Source of the DNA: Neolewinella litorea
GTDB lineage: Bacteria; Bacteroidota; Bacteroidia; Chitinophagales; Saprospiraceae
DNA: 64,000 nucleotides
Direction of reading: 5' to 3'
NCBI RefSeq assembly: GCF_004803465.1
Contig: NZ_SRSF01000004.1
Coordinates: forward strand, 186,001 to 250,000
The notes beneath the pieces were generated by a model. It was not told the origin of the DNA. It saw only the letters and a list, made by a program, of their open reading frames with translations, and did not search any database. Position 1 is the stretch's first letter. The number at the start of each line of letters is the position of its first letter. A program made the translations under genes and the position numbers. Positions 18,618-27,155 of the stretch are shown piece by piece.

Positions 18618-19961
18618 ATGAGCATTTGGGATACCCTGTTTGGCCGCACCGCCGGTCGAAGCGACGGCGAAGAGCCCGATCACCGTTTCGGGCGCTATAA
18701 CGATGCGTACAAGTCGCGGGAAAACTACGCGGCCTGGGAGGCGGCCGTCACGGCTTTCGAAGACGGGGAATTCCTGCAGAGTTGTACCGCCTTCATGGCC
18801 TACCTCTTCGATCCCCGGGAGAACAACGTGAAGTGGAAGCGGGAAGACGGTACCCTCTACTTCGAATTTTACCAGGGCAGTAAACGGGTGACGGGATTTG
18901 CAGACCGCGACCAGCTCCGCGCCTCGGCCCGCATCGCCCGCCTGGAACGAACCGATACGGAACTGCTCCGCCGCCTCACGGCCATGAACTACGAACTGAA
19001 GTATAGCCGCTTCGGACTGGACGATGAGAATTGCCTGACGATCATTTTCGATACGCCCGTGCACGACGCCAGTCCGCACAAACTCTACCATGCCCTCAAA
19101 GAAGTGGCCCAGCGCGCCGATAAGCAGGACGACCTTCTCCTCGAAGAGTTCAGCGGCTGTCTCAGTCCCGTGGAAGTCACCCACCTCGAGCCGCTCTCCG
19201 CCGAGCTCAAACGCATCAAGCTGGGATTCCTGCGGGAGCGCATCCAGGGCTTGATCGACTACCTCGCCTCTAACGCGATCAATCCGGAGGAACACCCGGG
19301 CGCCGTGGCCTATCTGCTGCTCGACCTCGTATACCGCCTCGACTACCTGCTGCGGCCCGAGGGGCACACCATGGAGGCCCTGGAACGGATGCACCGCATG
19401 TACTTCGAACGGGAAGAGGAGCAGCAGCCCGTGACCTACAAAAATGTCCGGCTGCTAGGGGAACTCCAACAACTGCTCCGCCGGGCCCCGGAAAGCTTCT
19501 CCGAAGAACTGTACGCCGGCAAGTACACCTTCGGCATCACCCTTCCGGCCAGCCACGACCGACTCGCCAGCCTGGTCAACAATGAATTGCCGAATATGGA
19601 CTGGTACCAGGACAACGGCTACCTCCCCGTAGCGCGGGCTATCCCCGGCTACATCGCCGGTTACGCTTTGTTCAATTACGCCGTGCCGCCGCCCGATCGC
19701 GAACTGCTGCACCTGTACTACCGCGTGACGGAGAACGACTACTTCCACCGGCTGGGCTACTCCCAGTCCTTCCTTGACCGCGACGGCCGGCCGGCCCGCC
19801 GCGCCATTCGCTCGGCCGTTACCGAGATCGCCGAACGCTACCGATCGGAATACCCCCAACTGCGCCCCGCCGTGTCACAGCTCAATTTCGCCGACCTGAC
19901 GGAGTTCAGCCGCAGCTACCTGGAGCTGATCCGTAACCTGGAGCTGGGCCGCCGCCCGTAG
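18618..19961 (+). CDS. Conserved hypothetical protein, 447 aa, cytosolic
   Basis: No family is recognised. The protein has no signal peptide or membrane segment. It begins MSIWDTLFGRTAG and residues about 40-150 read as alternating helix and strand (GEFLQSCTAFMAYLF, TLYFEFYQGSKRVTGF, ENCLTIIFDTPV), loosely like secretion-chaperone or YbjN-type folds. The remainder is mainly helical with many Leu/Arg/Glu residues and conserved aromatic positions (NNELPNMDWYQDNGYLPVAR). Codon use and composition match neighbouring housekeeping genes, so it is probably a real core gene of this lineage. It is convergent with the acyl-CoA dehydrogenase gene, 8 bp apart. Confidence 0.7.
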   Translation: MSIWDTLFGRTAGRSDGEEPDHRFGRYNDAYKSRENYAAWEAAVTAFEDGEFLQSCTAFMAYLFDPRENNVKWKREDGTLYFEFYQGSKRVTGFADRDQLRASARIARLERTDTELLRRLTAMNYELKYSRFGLDDENCLTIIFDTPVHDASPHKLYHALKEVAQRADKQDDLLLEEFSGCLSPVEVTHLEPLSAELKRIKLGFLRERIQGLIDYLASNAINPEEHPGAVAYLLLDLVYRLDYLLRPEGHTMEALERMHRMYFEREEEQQPVTYKNVRLLGELQQLLRRAPESFSEELYAGKYTFGITLPASHDRLASLVNNELPNMDWYQDNGYLPVARAIPGYIAGYALFNYAVPPPDRELLHLYYRVTENDYFHRLGYSQSFLDRDGRPARRAIRSAVTEIAERYRSEYPQLRPAVSQLNFADLTEFSRSYLELIRNLELGRRP

Positions 19962-19969
19962 ATCAATCG

Positions 19970-21127
19970 CTACTCTACGTACAGACCGCCCTTCAGCACA
20001 CCGCGACTGATCACGATCTTCTGTACCTCACTGGTGCCTTCGTAGATCTGGGTGATCTTGGCGTCGCGCATCAGGCGCTCTACGTGGTATTCCTTTACGT
20101 AGCCGTAGCCCCCGTGCACCTGTACCGCTTCCACCGTGTGGCGCATGGCCACTGAGCTGGCAAAGAGTTTGGCCATGGCGCCGGCCTGGTCGTAGTTGCC
20201 GCCGGAGTCCTTGAGCCACGCGGCGCGATATACCAGCATCTTGGCCGCCTCGATATCGGTGGCCATGTCGGCGAGTTTGAAGGCAATGGCCTGGTGCTGG
20301 GAGATGGGCTTGCCGAAGGCTTCCCGCTCCTTGGAGTAGCCTACGGCGAGCTCGTAGGCACCGCCGGCAATGCCCAGGGCCTGCGCGGCAATCCCGATGC
20401 GCCCGCCGGACAGGATCTTCATGGCGAACTTGAACCCGAAACCGTCGTCGCCGATCCGATTTTCCTTGGGCACCTTCACGTTGTTGTACATGATGGTGTG
20501 GGTATCGCTGGAGCGGATGCCCAGCTTGTCTTCCTTGGCGCCGATTTCCACCCCGTCCCATTCCGTGTCTACGATGAAGGCGTTGATGCCGTGGTGGCCG
20601 GCCTCCGGGTCGGACTGGGCGATGACCAGGTGTACGCGACTGGTGCCGCCGCTGGTGATCCAGTTCTTGGTGCCGTTGAGCAGGTAGTGGTCGCCCTGGT
20701 CCACGGCCGTAGTGCGCTGGTGGGTGGCGTCCGAACCGGCTTCGGGCTCACTGAGGCAGAAACTGCCGATCCACTCACCGCTCGCCAGTTTGGTCAGGTA
20801 TTGCTGCTTCTGTTCCTCGGTGCCGTAGGCTTCCAGACCGGAGCAAACGAGACTGTTGTTCACCGACATGATGACCGAGCAGCTGTTGTCGATCTTCGAA
20901 ATCTCCTCGAGGGCCAGGATATAGCTGATGTAGTCCAGCCCGCTGCCGCCGTACTCCGGGCTCACCGTCATGCCCATGAAACCCAGTTCAGCCATTTGCC
21001 GCACCTGTTCGGTAGGGTAGGTCATGTGGGTGTCGCGCTCGATGACGCCGGGCTTGCAGACCTGCTGCGCAAAATCACGGGCCGCATCGCGCACGGCCAG
21101 CTGTTCTTCGGTGAGTTGGAAATTCAT
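19970..21127 (-). CDS. Acyl-CoA dehydrogenase
   Basis: A 385-residue FAD-dependent acyl-CoA dehydrogenase that oxidises an acyl-CoA to the trans-2-enoyl-CoA. The three-domain layout is complete. The flavin/substrate motif CLSEPEAGSDA is at about 125, NWITSGG follows, and QVHGGYGYVKEYHVERLMRD and TQIYEGTSEVQKIVI are at the C-terminus, where the Glu of YEGTSE is the catalytic base of the short-chain/butyryl type. Length is standard. The substrate is likely short-chain acyl-CoA, but chain length cannot be fixed from sequence alone. A CGCGGGTGCC word lies about 60 bp upstream (21188-21197). Confidence 0.92.
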   Translation of the reverse strand: MNFQLTEEQLAVRDAARDFAQQVCKPGVIERDTHMTYPTEQVRQMAELGFMGMTVSPEYGGSGLDYISYILALEEISKIDNSCSVIMSVNNSLVCSGLEAYGTEEQKQQYLTKLASGEWIGSFCLSEPEAGSDATHQRTTAVDQGDHYLLNGTKNWITSGGTSRVHLVIAQSDPEAGHHGINAFIVDTEWDGVEIGAKEDKLGIRSSDTHTIMYNNVKVPKENRIGDDGFGFKFAMKILSGGRIGIAAQALGIAGGAYELAVGYSKEREAFGKPISQHQAIAFKLADMATDIEAAKMLVYRAAWLKDSGGNYDQAGAMAKLFASSVAMRHTVEAVQVHGGYGYVKEYHVERLMRDAKITQIYEGTSEVQKIVISRGVLKGGLYVE

Positions 21128-21308
21128 GATCGGCTTGGTTTGGGAACGGCGAAGTTAGCGAATATTCGCAAGCTCCGGGCGGCGGAGCGCGGGTGCCGTA
21201 TCTAAGGCAAATGCGGGATTTGGGCGGGTGCCATCGGCTGGGCGGGCAAGGCGCGGTTGGGGGCCTTAGCGCCAGGCATAGCTGTTTTTCCGTCCACCCA
21301 ATCTCGGC

Positions 21309-22016
21309 TTAATCTGGTGGTCCCGCAAACTCGCTCATCGGCATTCGCCGGACTAGCCTTGCACCCGCGGCCCCGCCCGCGCCCAGATCGCGATGGTACT
21401 CTACCAGGCCCAAACCCTTTGCGTAGATCTCGTAGCCCGTGAAGGTCGGACTGATGTCGCCCAGTTGCGCATCTCGCTGGCTGACCTCACCCTGCAGGTC
21501 GAAGACGACGGCTTCCCGCTCCTCGCCGAGCACCTTCAGGATCGTATCGCCGCGGTAATAGCGGTTCAGGGAGACGAAGTTCTGCGCGTCGCTGTTACCG
21601 GGCACCTTGAAGCGGACGCGGTATCCGCTGGCCTGCCCGTCCGTGGGATAAAAGGGGAATATGCGGTCGTACAGCACCTCTGTTTCCACTCGTTGCCGCT
21701 GCCCGTCGGGTGAGGGCGGGTAGAGGGCCAATTGCTCCAAATAAGCCCCGTCGTTTCGCACCCGCTCGGTGGAAACCTGCACGGGGGTGATGCCATTGGC
21801 GTAACGCGTGGCGCTCAGGTAGAGGGCCGTGTCGCGGTCGAGCCCCAGGTAGTACCAGTACTCGTAGGCTTCCTGGTTCACGTCGCCGGTGTTGCGGTAC
21901 TGATAGACCAGTCCGTCGGTAAGCTCCCGGACAGGGTAGTAATAAGCGCGGATGTCCGGCTCTGAGGAACAGGCGAATAGCAGGGGGAGCAGCAGAAGCG
22001 GCAGCCGTCGCATCAT
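21309..22016 (-). CDS. Predicted lipoprotein, unknown function
   Basis: A 235-residue protein with a clear lipoprotein signal (MMRRLPLLLLPLLFAC, Cys at the lipobox). The mature part is rich in Tyr, Asp and short beta-prone segments, beginning PDIRAYYYPVRELTDGLVYQY; it has no recognisable catalytic motif. Its start overlaps the stop of the upstream methyltransferase gene by four bases (ATGA), which suggests translational coupling. Function unknown; similar small lipoproteins are common in Bacteroidota. Confidence 0.75.
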   Translation of the reverse strand: MMRRLPLLLLPLLFACSSEPDIRAYYYPVRELTDGLVYQYRNTGDVNQEAYEYWYYLGLDRDTALYLSATRYANGITPVQVSTERVRNDGAYLEQLALYPPSPDGQRQRVETEVLYDRIFPFYPTDGQASGYRVRFKVPGNSDAQNFVSLNRYYRGDTILKVLGEEREAVVFDLQGEVSQRDAQLGDISPTFTGYEIYAKGLGLVEYHRDLGAGGAAGARLVRRMPMSEFAGPPD

Positions 22017-22564
22017 TTCTGGCAGTACAGGACCCAGGCGGGCGGCAGGTTCAGGTAGATGCGGCGCACGTCGACCCGGCCGAAGGCGCGCTCGTAGTAC
22101 GACTTCGTTTTCAGACTGTAGTGCACCTGATTGTAGCAGCCCCCGGCTCGGAGGTTGTCGCGGGCGGCGGTCACGATGCGTTGGCCGAGGTCAGGTGGAA
22201 GGGCGGCGAAGGGGATGGCGGAAACGATGTGGTCGGCGCGGTCGGCCCCGATCTTGTCGAGCCACGCCCGGATGTTCTCGGCGCTGTCCTGGGCCACCAC
22301 CAGGCGGGGGTCGCCGATGGCGCGCATATCGTCGCAGAGGTCTTCGCTGACTTCGAAGGCGATCACCTTCCCTTCGGGGTGCAGTTGCTCCAGGATGTGG
22401 CGGGTGATGACGCCGTCGCCGGCCCCCAGTTCTACGATGGTGCGGGCGGTATTGAAATCGATGCGGTCGATGGCGGCCTTGCAAAGTGCCGGACTGCTGC
22501 GGGTAATGGTGCCCGTGGTACCGATGTTGCGCAGTCCCTCGAGCAGGAATGATAGTGTGCTCAT
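22013..22564 (-). CDS. SAM-dependent methyltransferase, PmtA-like
   Basis: From the ATG at 22564 (MSTLSFLLEGLRN) the product has 183 residues; a GGAGGA sequence about ten bases upstream supports this start over one 39 bases earlier. The N-terminus (GLRNIGTTGTITRSSPAL) resembles bacterial phospholipid N-methyltransferases of the PmtA type, which share a TTGAI-x-PSS segment. Motif I is VELGAGDGVITRHIL and motif II includes VIAFEVSEDL. Phosphatidylethanolamine methylation is plausible, but rRNA adenine dimethyltransferase-like relatives have a similar core, so the substrate is left open. Confidence 0.72.
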   Translation of the reverse strand: MSTLSFLLEGLRNIGTTGTITRSSPALCKAAIDRIDFNTARTIVELGAGDGVITRHILEQLHPEGKVIAFEVSEDLCDDMRAIGDPRLVVAQDSAENIRAWLDKIGADRADHIVSAIPFAALPPDLGQRIVTAARDNLRAGGCYNQVHYSLKTKSYYERAFGRVDVRRIYLNLPPAWVLYCQK

Positions 22565-22610
22565 GCTGATACGTTCCTCCCACCAAGCGCGGCGGCCGGT
22601 CAAAGGTTCG

Positions 22611-23975
22611 TTATACGTCGGTTCGCTCGGGGTCGAAGGCTTCCAGGTAATCGCCGATGCGCCGCAGGAAGGATCCGCCGAGGAAGCCGTCCACCACGCG
22701 GTGATCGTAGCTGAGGCTCATGAACATCATCTGGCGGATGGCGATGAGGTCGCCGTACTCCGTCTCAACCACGGCCGGTTTCTTGCGGATGGCGCCGACG
22801 GCCAGGATGGCCACCTGCGGCTGGTTGATGATCGGGGTGCCCATGACGTTGCCGAAGGTGCCCACGTTGGTCACGGTAAAGGTGCCGTCCTTGATCTCTT
22901 CGGGTTTGAGTTTGTTTTGCCGGGCGCGGTTGGCCAGGTCGTTGACCCGCTTGGTAAGTCCCATGAGGTTCAACTGGTCGGCGTTGCGGATCACGGGGAC
23001 GATAAGGTTGCCGCTGGGCAGGGCGGCCGCCATTCCGATGTTGATGTTGGCCTTCTTGATGATCTGGTTGCCGTCGACGCTCACGTTGACGAGGGGGAAG
23101 TCCTTGATGGCCTTGGCCACGGCCTCGATGAAGATCGGGGTGTAGGTGATCTTCTCACCGTGCTGCTGCTGAAAGCCCTTTTTGACCCGTTCCCGCCAGT
23201 TGACGATGTCCGTTACGTCGACTTCGATGAAGCTGGTGACGTGCGGGCTGGTGCGCTTGCTGTCGACCATGTGGTCGGCGATGAGGCGGCGCATCCGGTC
23301 CATCTGTATGATCTCGTCGGAAGAACCGGAGGCAAGACTGCCGGCTGGTGCGACAGGGGGGCGGGGGGGAAGGGTTGTCGCGGAGGTTCCAGCCGTTGGT
23401 GCAGCCTTGCCAGGACCGGTTATGAAGCGGTTATCGCGCCGCTTCAGGTAGGCCTGAATATCTTGTTTGGTGACCCGGCCGCCGTTGCCGCTGCCGGGGA
23501 TCTGGTCGAGCTCGGCCTGGCCGATGCCCTCCTTGTCCGCAATAGTACGAACTAGCGGAGAATAAAAGCGACCGTTTTCGGACTTTTCTGTGGGGGTGTT
23601 TTCTTTTTCTGGCGCGCTTGTCGCGGTGGCGGCGGCCTTTTTCTGGGGGGCGGGTGCCGGGGTGCTCGGTTCGGCCGGGGGAGTCGGTTCCTCAGACTGG
23701 GCAACGGCGGGGGAGGCTTCGACTTCGGCGCCGGCTTCGGTCTCGATCAGGGCGATCACTTCGCCCACGGCTACAGTGGTGTCGGGCTCAAAACGAATCT
23801 CCTTGATGGTTCCGGCTACGGGAGCGGGCACCTCGCTGTCGACCTTATCGGTGGCGATCTCCAGAACGGTTTCGTCTACTTCTACGGTGTCGCCCACCTG
23901 CTTCACCCAATTCAGGATGGTTGCTTCAATGATGCTTTCGCCCATCTTGGGCATTATGAGCTCTACTTGGGCCAT
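22611..23975 (-). CDS. Dihydrolipoamide acyltransferase, E2 of a 2-oxoacid dehydrogenase complex
   Basis: From the ATG at 23975 (MAQVELIMPKMGESI) the product has 454 residues. An N-terminal lipoyl domain carries the lipoylated Lys in EIATDKVDSE; a Pro/Ala/Thr-rich swinging linker follows; a peripheral subunit-binding domain is at about 155-195 (SPLVRTIADKEGI ... GRVTKQDIQAYL); and the C-terminal catalytic domain contains the SYDHRVVDG active-site His motif. It transfers acyl groups from E1 to CoA. The EIATDKVDSE lipoyl context is more like branched-chain or general Bacteroidota E2 than E. coli AceF. No E1 or E3 gene is adjacent. Confidence 0.9.
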   Translation of the reverse strand: MAQVELIMPKMGESIIEATILNWVKQVGDTVEVDETVLEIATDKVDSEVPAPVAGTIKEIRFEPDTTVAVGEVIALIETEAGAEVEASPAVAQSEEPTPPAEPSTPAPAPQKKAAATATSAPEKENTPTEKSENGRFYSPLVRTIADKEGIGQAELDQIPGSGNGGRVTKQDIQAYLKRRDNRFITGPGKAAPTAGTSATTLPPRPPVAPAGSLASGSSDEIIQMDRMRRLIADHMVDSKRTSPHVTSFIEVDVTDIVNWRERVKKGFQQQHGEKITYTPIFIEAVAKAIKDFPLVNVSVDGNQIIKKANINIGMAAALPSGNLIVPVIRNADQLNLMGLTKRVNDLANRARQNKLKPEEIKDGTFTVTNVGTFGNVMGTPIINQPQVAILAVGAIRKKPAVVETEYGDLIAIRQMMFMSLSYDHRVVDGFLGGSFLRRIGDYLEAFDPERTDV

Positions 23976-24112
23976 GAGGGGTGCTTTGGTTTTTGCCGGC
24001 TGGTTAGGCCGTGATCGACTAGGGGAAAGCAAATTTAGGCGGTAGGGTTGACATTATCCCGTAGCGCCTGCTTTAGCCCGGCCGCACGGCGGCTGGAGGT
24101 GTGCGCTGTAGC

Positions 24113-24195
24113 GCCGACTTGAGTCGGCAGGCTGCCTGTCAGGATCGCAGCACAGCGGCTGAAGGAGTGTACTGTAGCGCCGACTTTTAGTCGGC
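24113..24195. repeat. REP-like hairpins downstream of the RAYT gene
   Basis: Two perfect 7-bp hairpins of the GCCGACT...AGTCGGC type are present at 24113-24128 (loop TG) and 24179-24195 (loop TTT). A related but imperfect GACGGCTGAAGCC palindrome lies just before the transposase stop (about 24277-24292). The rest of the 23976-24293 gap has no gene. Confidence 0.8.
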
Positions 24196-24293
24196 AAGCT
24201 GCTGATAAACTTGAAAGGAAAAGTGGCCCGACGATGAATAATTCTATTGCATCCAGCCGGTGTTTTCAGGCAGCATGACGGCTGAAGCCTTCG

Positions 24294-24965
24294 CTACGCG
24301 TAGTAGGTAAAAGGATATTCCCGCCACTCGGTGACCAAACCTGCCTTGACGGGATTGTAAAGGATATAGTACAGGATGTTTTCGAAAGCTTTGGCATCAC
24401 GGACGTAATGATCGTAGCTGTCTTTCTGCCAGAAGGTTCCCCTACGATCCAGGTATAAATTAATATCTCGGGCGGATGCACCCTTAATTCGGCGCATCAC
24501 CTCCGATAGGGGCTGGTAACTAAAGCTTAGGGCATCATCCGTAAGGAAGAAGTTATCAACATCGGTAGTCTGGTTCCCGAGGGAGAGCAGGACATGAACG
24601 TGGTTGGGCATGATGCAGTAGGCTTTAAGCTCGTACAGGGAGCCATCGTATTGATGAAGTCGTCGTGTGAGACACCGGCACGCAGCGGGGTCCTGGAAAT
24701 AGCAGCGGCTGTCGTGCAATCTGTCAAGGTGGTTGTCGTACGATTGGAAGTACTCATAGCGAGCCTGGGCAATTAGTCGATTACGATCCGCGGCGGGGAG
24801 CAGAATGTTAGTAGCTCGATGTACGGCTTGTTCGTATTCAAAACGCAATCCCTGCATCAACCGGAGTGGAAGTGCATTATGTACACGAAAGGTGACGAAG
24901 AAAGTGCCGCCTATTGGCGTATAGTGTGGGAGTCGACTACGGTGGAAAGTTGATAAGCGATTCAT
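24294..24965 (-). CDS. REP-associated tyrosine transposase (RAYT, TnpA_REP)
   Basis: From the ATG at 24965 (MNRLSTFHRSRLPHY) the product has 223 residues. It belongs to the Y1 HUH transposase-like superfamily: the HUH metal motif is in YCIMPNHVHVLLSL, and the C-terminal GTFWQKDSYDHYVRD and YYILYNPVKAGLV segments are characteristic of RAYTs, with the catalytic Tyr expected in the helix after QKDSYDHY. RAYTs are single-copy domesticated transposases believed to process REP palindromes. The gene is flanked on both sides by such palindromes, fitting a REPtron. Confidence 0.87.
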   Translation of the reverse strand: MNRLSTFHRSRLPHYTPIGGTFFVTFRVHNALPLRLMQGLRFEYEQAVHRATNILLPAADRNRLIAQARYEYFQSYDNHLDRLHDSRCYFQDPAACRCLTRRLHQYDGSLYELKAYCIMPNHVHVLLSLGNQTTDVDNFFLTDDALSFSYQPLSEVMRRIKGASARDINLYLDRRGTFWQKDSYDHYVRDAKAFENILYYILYNPVKAGLVTEWREYPFTYYA

Positions 24966-25136
24966 AGCGGTGGGGTGTACCGCTATATTAAACAAATTGT
25001 TTGTATTGTATGTGGGATAGGAAAAATTCTTTTCGGTTAGCTTCAGGATCACCGTTGCCAGATGTGCCGTTTCCGATTGGAGATCACAATGGCTCTAGCT
25101 ATCGCTACGCATACCATCAATATTCCTTTGCAGTCT

Positions 25137-25644
25137 GACGGCTGAGGCCATTGGTATGTAGCGCCGACTTTTAGTCGGCAAGCTGCCTGTCAGGATCGCA
25201 GCACGACGGCTGAAGGTGTGTACTGAAGCGCCGACTTTTAGTCGGCAAGCTGCTGGTAAACCAGAAAGCGAAAGTGGCTCGACGATAAATTCGTTCAATG
25301 CACACAGCCCGTATTTCTTGGCAGCATGACGGCTGAAGCCGTCGCTACTAACCGCCGACTTGAGTCGGCAAGCTGCCTGTAGCAGTTGCAGTCTGACGGC
25401 TCAAGCCGTCGCTACGCGTGCCGCTAATATTTACTTGCAGCATGACGGCTGAGGCCATTGGTATGTAGCGCCGACTTTTAGTCGGCAAGCTGCCTGTCAG
25501 GATCGCAGCACGACGGCTCAAGCCGTCGCTACGCGTGCCGCTAATATTCCTTTGCAGCATGACGGCTGAGGCCATTGGTATGTAGCGCCGACTTTTAGTC
25601 GCCAAGCTGCCTGTCATGATTGCAGCCTGACGGCTCAAGCCGTA
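25137..25644. repeat. REP/BIME-like array upstream of the RAYT gene
   Basis: Two palindrome classes alternate. GCCGACT-TTT-AGTCGGC type is at 25163-25179, 25230-25246, 25354-25369 (loop TG), 25470-25486 and 25587-25603 (one mismatch). GACGGCT-CA/GA-AGCCGTC type is at 25328-25343, 25395-25410, 25512-25527 and 25629-25644 (last base mutated). The last two units repeat with an exact 117-bp period (25395/25512/25629 and 25470/25587). The final palindrome abuts the cinA stop codon. No gene is seen in the 24966-25645 gap. Confidence 0.85.
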
Positions 25645-25645
25645 G

Positions 25646-27103
25646 TTACTTTTTGCGGATCGGCCGGCGCTTGGGCTTGGCCTTTACCACAGTTGCGGAT
25701 TTTGCTTCGGGCTCCGTTTTTGGCTTAGCCTTCGCTTTGGTTCTGGGTTTTGCTTCGGTCTTGGGTGTCGACTCTTCCTTGGCCTTTGCTTTCGGGACTG
25801 GTTTCGGTCTGGCCTTGCGTTTCGCTTTCGGCTTGGCTTTGGGTTGGGGTGCGGGATCCGGCCGGTCGGTCAATTCCAGTCGAAGGAGGTTGAGGGCGTG
25901 GTGGCAGGTGTAGGTAATGTTCCGGGCGCGGTCCTTGCCGTAGCGCAGCAGCTTGGTGCGGGTGCCGCTTGGCGTGGCCAGGGCAATCCAGATGGTGCCT
26001 ACGGGCTTGTCCGGCGTGCCGCCGTCCGGGCCGGCAATGCCGGAGGTGGCCATCGCATAGGTGGCACTGAGCCGTTCGCGGGCTCCTTCGGCCATGGCAG
26101 TGACGGTTTCCTCGCTTACCGCACCGAATTTTTCCAGGGTTTCAGCCGGGACGCCGAGGGCCCCCTTCTTGACGTCGTTGGAGTAGGCGATGATGCCCCC
26201 CAGAAAGTGCTTGCTGGAGCCCGGGTGGATGGTGATCATGTGCCCCAGCGCCCCGCCCGTGCAACTCTCGGCAGTGGCTACCGTCTCGTCGCGTTCCTCG
26301 AGGCGGCGGCCGACCATGGAGGCCAGGTTGTCGTTGCCGTAGCCATAAACCAGATTGCCGAGGGCCCCTTCGATGTGATTGCGGTACTCGTCGAGTTGAG
26401 CCTGAAGCAAGGCTTCCACCTGACCGCGGGCGCTCAGCCGCAGGCGTACCGTACCGGTGTCGGGCAGGTAGGCCAGCGACATATTTTCGGGAAGGTTGTC
26501 TTCGATCCGTTCCAGGCGCTCGGCGATGGTGCTTTCGCCGGCACCGGCGGTAAGGAGGGTAATGGATCGCAGCAATTCGGCATCGAGGTTTCGTTTCTGG
26601 ATGCGGCGGATCACCTCGTGGTCCATCAGGTAAACCATCTCGTGTGGCACACCCGGCATGGAGACCACGATCTGCTCCTCCTTTTCCAGCCAGAGGCCGG
26701 GGGCGGTACCGTGTTCGTTGGGCAACACCCGCGCTCCGGTGGGCAGCCGACACTGCTGCCGGTGGTGATCGGTGCATTCCCGACCGAGACGGGCGTAGAC
26801 CTTCTGCAAACGCTTCCAGGTGGGGTTGTGAAGGCGCAACTCGGCACCGAAATAGTCGGCCAGCACCTGCTTGGTGATGTCGTCCTTGGTGGGGCCCAGG
26901 CCGCCGGTCATGAGCACCAGGTCAGACTGCTGCAAGGCGCGGTCGAGCCCACCCATAATGGCCATGCGGTTGTCGCCTACGCTCAGGTGTTCAACTACGC
27001 TGATACCTTCTTCACTCAGGGCAGCGGCCATGTAGGTGGCGTTGGTATCGATGACCTGCCCGATGAGGATTTCGTCTCCCACGGTCAGAATGGTTGCCTG
27101 CAT
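25646..27103 (-). CDS. cinA: CinA-type nicotinamide-nucleotide amidase/competence protein with Lys-rich tail
   Basis: From the ATG at 27103 (MQATILTVGDEILIGQ) the product has 485 residues. The N-terminal MoaB/COG1058 domain is complete (GDEILIGQVIDTN, TGGLGPTKDDIT, MPGVPHEM) and the C-terminal CinA domain has VATAESCTGGALGHMIT and ATSGIAGPDGGTPDKPVGT, the nicotinamide-nucleotide deamidase signature. It probably recycles NMN and repairs or hydrolyses ADP-ribose-type compounds. The family norm is about 410-420 residues; the extra C-terminal stretch of about 70 residues here is almost only Lys, Ala, Pro, Arg, Thr and Glu. It lies 52 bp after the eCIS ATPase gene on the same strand. Confidence 0.9.
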   Translation of the reverse strand: MQATILTVGDEILIGQVIDTNATYMAAALSEEGISVVEHLSVGDNRMAIMGGLDRALQQSDLVLMTGGLGPTKDDITKQVLADYFGAELRLHNPTWKRLQKVYARLGRECTDHHRQQCRLPTGARVLPNEHGTAPGLWLEKEEQIVVSMPGVPHEMVYLMDHEVIRRIQKRNLDAELLRSITLLTAGAGESTIAERLERIEDNLPENMSLAYLPDTGTVRLRLSARGQVEALLQAQLDEYRNHIEGALGNLVYGYGNDNLASMVGRRLEERDETVATAESCTGGALGHMITIHPGSSKHFLGGIIAYSNDVKKGALGVPAETLEKFGAVSEETVTAMAEGARERLSATYAMATSGIAGPDGGTPDKPVGTIWIALATPSGTRTKLLRYGKDRARNITYTCHHALNLLRLELTDRPDPAPQPKAKPKAKRKARPKPVPKAKAKEESTPKTEAKPRTKAKAKPKTEPEAKSATVVKAKPKRRPIRKK

Positions 27104-27155
27104 AGATGTTGGTTTTCTAATAAGGCTGTACAGTTTCGGGCGGGGAATGTTTCTT

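Noticed and set aside
25137-25644. CRISPR array
   Set aside because: The repeats are palindromes of two classes with conserved, not unique, sequence between them, and there are no cas genes. They fit REP elements of the neighbouring RAYT.
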